The notes beneath the pieces are model-generated. The model made no database searches. It had not been told where the DNA came from and saw nothing but the letters and a program-made list of their open reading frames with translations. Shown in pieces: positions 4,895-5,178 of a stretch of 5,178 bases of DNA. The position numbers and the translations under genes were made by a program. Location of the stretch: positions 1,107 through 6,284 of the forward strand of contig DBYW01000004.1 in NCBI GenBank assembly GCA_002311645.1, given 5' to 3'. Source of the stretch: Bacteroidales bacterium UBA1176 (GTDB taxonomy: Bacteria; Bacteroidota; Bacteroidia; Bacteroidales; WCHB1-69). Position 1 is the first letter of the stretch. Every line of letters starts with the position of its first letter.

Positions 4895-5178
4895 ATGAAT
4901 CGTTTAGATTTTTTAATTGATTATTTGATAAAGGAAGATCCGCAATATTCCGAAATGGAAATCCCCACGACCGAACAGGGAAAGCGCGATCTTTTCCGTG
5001 CCCTGCGCAACGTGCGCGAACCCAAACCCGTGAGCGAGGAATTTCTGCGTTTGCAGGACGAGGAATTGCAAGCGCAATTGCAAGAGAAGGGTGTGGTGAA
5101 ATTGGCTGCCGTCCAACAATTATCAATTTTCAATTCTCAATTTTCAATTTCTTTATGGCAGGGCGACATCACCCGTCT
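4895..5178 (+). CDS. Zinc-type macrodomain protein-ADP-ribose hydrolase, N-terminal part
   Basis: From the ATG at 4895 the frame stays open to the window edge (94 codons). MNRLDFLIDYLIKEDPQYSE, then EIPTTEQGKRDLFRALRNVR and PVSEEFLRLQDEELQ form the helical N-terminal extension of the zinc-containing macrodomain family. SLWQGDITR (86-94) is the first core strand, normally followed by the NAAN ADP-ribose-binding loop outside the window. Full-length members are about 260-270 residues. Family enzymes remove ADP-ribose from the SirTM target, and the gene directly follows the sirtuin in the usual pairing. Odd: residues 75-86, between GVVKL and the core strand, come from a 7-bp tandem repeat, so this linker is low complexity where homologues have a loop. 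Catalytic and zinc residues lie beyond the window and cannot be judged. Confidence 0.88.
   Translation, partial: MNRLDFLIDYLIKEDPQYSEMEIPTTEQGKRDLFRALRNVREPKPVSEEFLRLQDEELQAQLQEKGVVKLAAVQQLSIFNSQFSISLWQGDITR
5117..5151 (+). repeat. Heptanucleotide tandem repeat (CAATTNT, five units) inside the macrodomain gene
   Basis: Units are CAATTAT, CAATTTT, CAATTCT, CAATTTT and CAATTTC (the last with one deviation). The 35 bp encode QLSIFNSQFSIS, just before the first core strand. Because 7 is not a multiple of 3, gain or loss of a unit would shift the frame before the catalytic core, so it could act as an on/off switch or simply be a fragile site. Similar repeats are common between genes in Bacteroidales; within a gene it stands out. 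Confidence 0.75.

Noticed and set aside
4885..4896. ATTAT-TG-ATAAT palindrome at the macrodomain start codon
   Set aside because: All-A/T 5-bp arms in an A/T-rich gap are expected by chance and no regulator is indicated.
1..5178. CRISPR array, tRNA or rRNA gene, transposase or integrase
   Set aside because: No spaced identical repeats, no cloverleaf-like sequence and no recombinase motifs were seen on either strand.

Overview
The window looks like chromosomal DNA of a gut- or oral-type Bacteroidota (order Bacteroidales; genus not settled). The protein families (CusA/CzcA pump, TolC, EamA transporter, AraC regulator, class M sirtuin with macrodomain partner) all resemble Bacteroidales versions. 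Starts lack clear Shine-Dalgarno sequences, two TAnnTTTG-type -7 boxes sit in the one divergent promoter region, and short A/T-rich 7-8 bp tandem repeats typical of that phylum are present.

Left part (1-1302) is a string of gene remnants. A class I SAM methyltransferase fragment on the minus strand (1-278) abuts, in opposite orientation, the tail of a CusA/CzcA-type RND pump (274-519). The pump overlaps by an ATGA a TolC-like outer-membrane protein (516-890), and an EamA/DMT permease remnant follows (927-1302). The pump, TolC and permease each keep their N-side and C-side blocks and have lost the middle. All three junctions keep the reading frame; the permease also carries a separate frameshift.

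Centre (1336-3733) is a divergent module. On the minus strand lie a 74-codon ORF, probably an alpha/beta-hydrolase that has also lost its middle in frame, and an intact 372-aa CrtC/AttH-like lipocalin-fold protein. On the plus strand is an intact 279-aa AraC-family regulator. The 175-bp region between them holds a good -7 box for the minus operon and three TACCA repeats at 11-12 bp spacing, a plausible site for the regulator. A second EamA C-terminal fragment (3765-3890) follows, so the module is flanked by related 51-bp permease ends (1252-1302 and 3840-3890, 44/51 identical by hand).

Right part (4012-5178) is an ADP-ribosylation pair: a class M sirtuin (SirTM), then a zinc-macrodomain ADP-ribosyl hydrolase cut by the window edge. 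In characterised systems these write and remove ADP-ribose on a lipoylated GcvH-like protein. Unusually, each gene carries an apparent repeat inside its coding frame: a 30-bp palindrome adding about 10 residues to the sirtuin, and a 5 x 7-bp tandem repeat in the macrodomain gene immediately before the first core strand. An 8-bp repeat spans the sirtuin stop codon. These in-frame repeats, and the recurrent in-frame loss of gene middles to the left, are the most interesting signals here.
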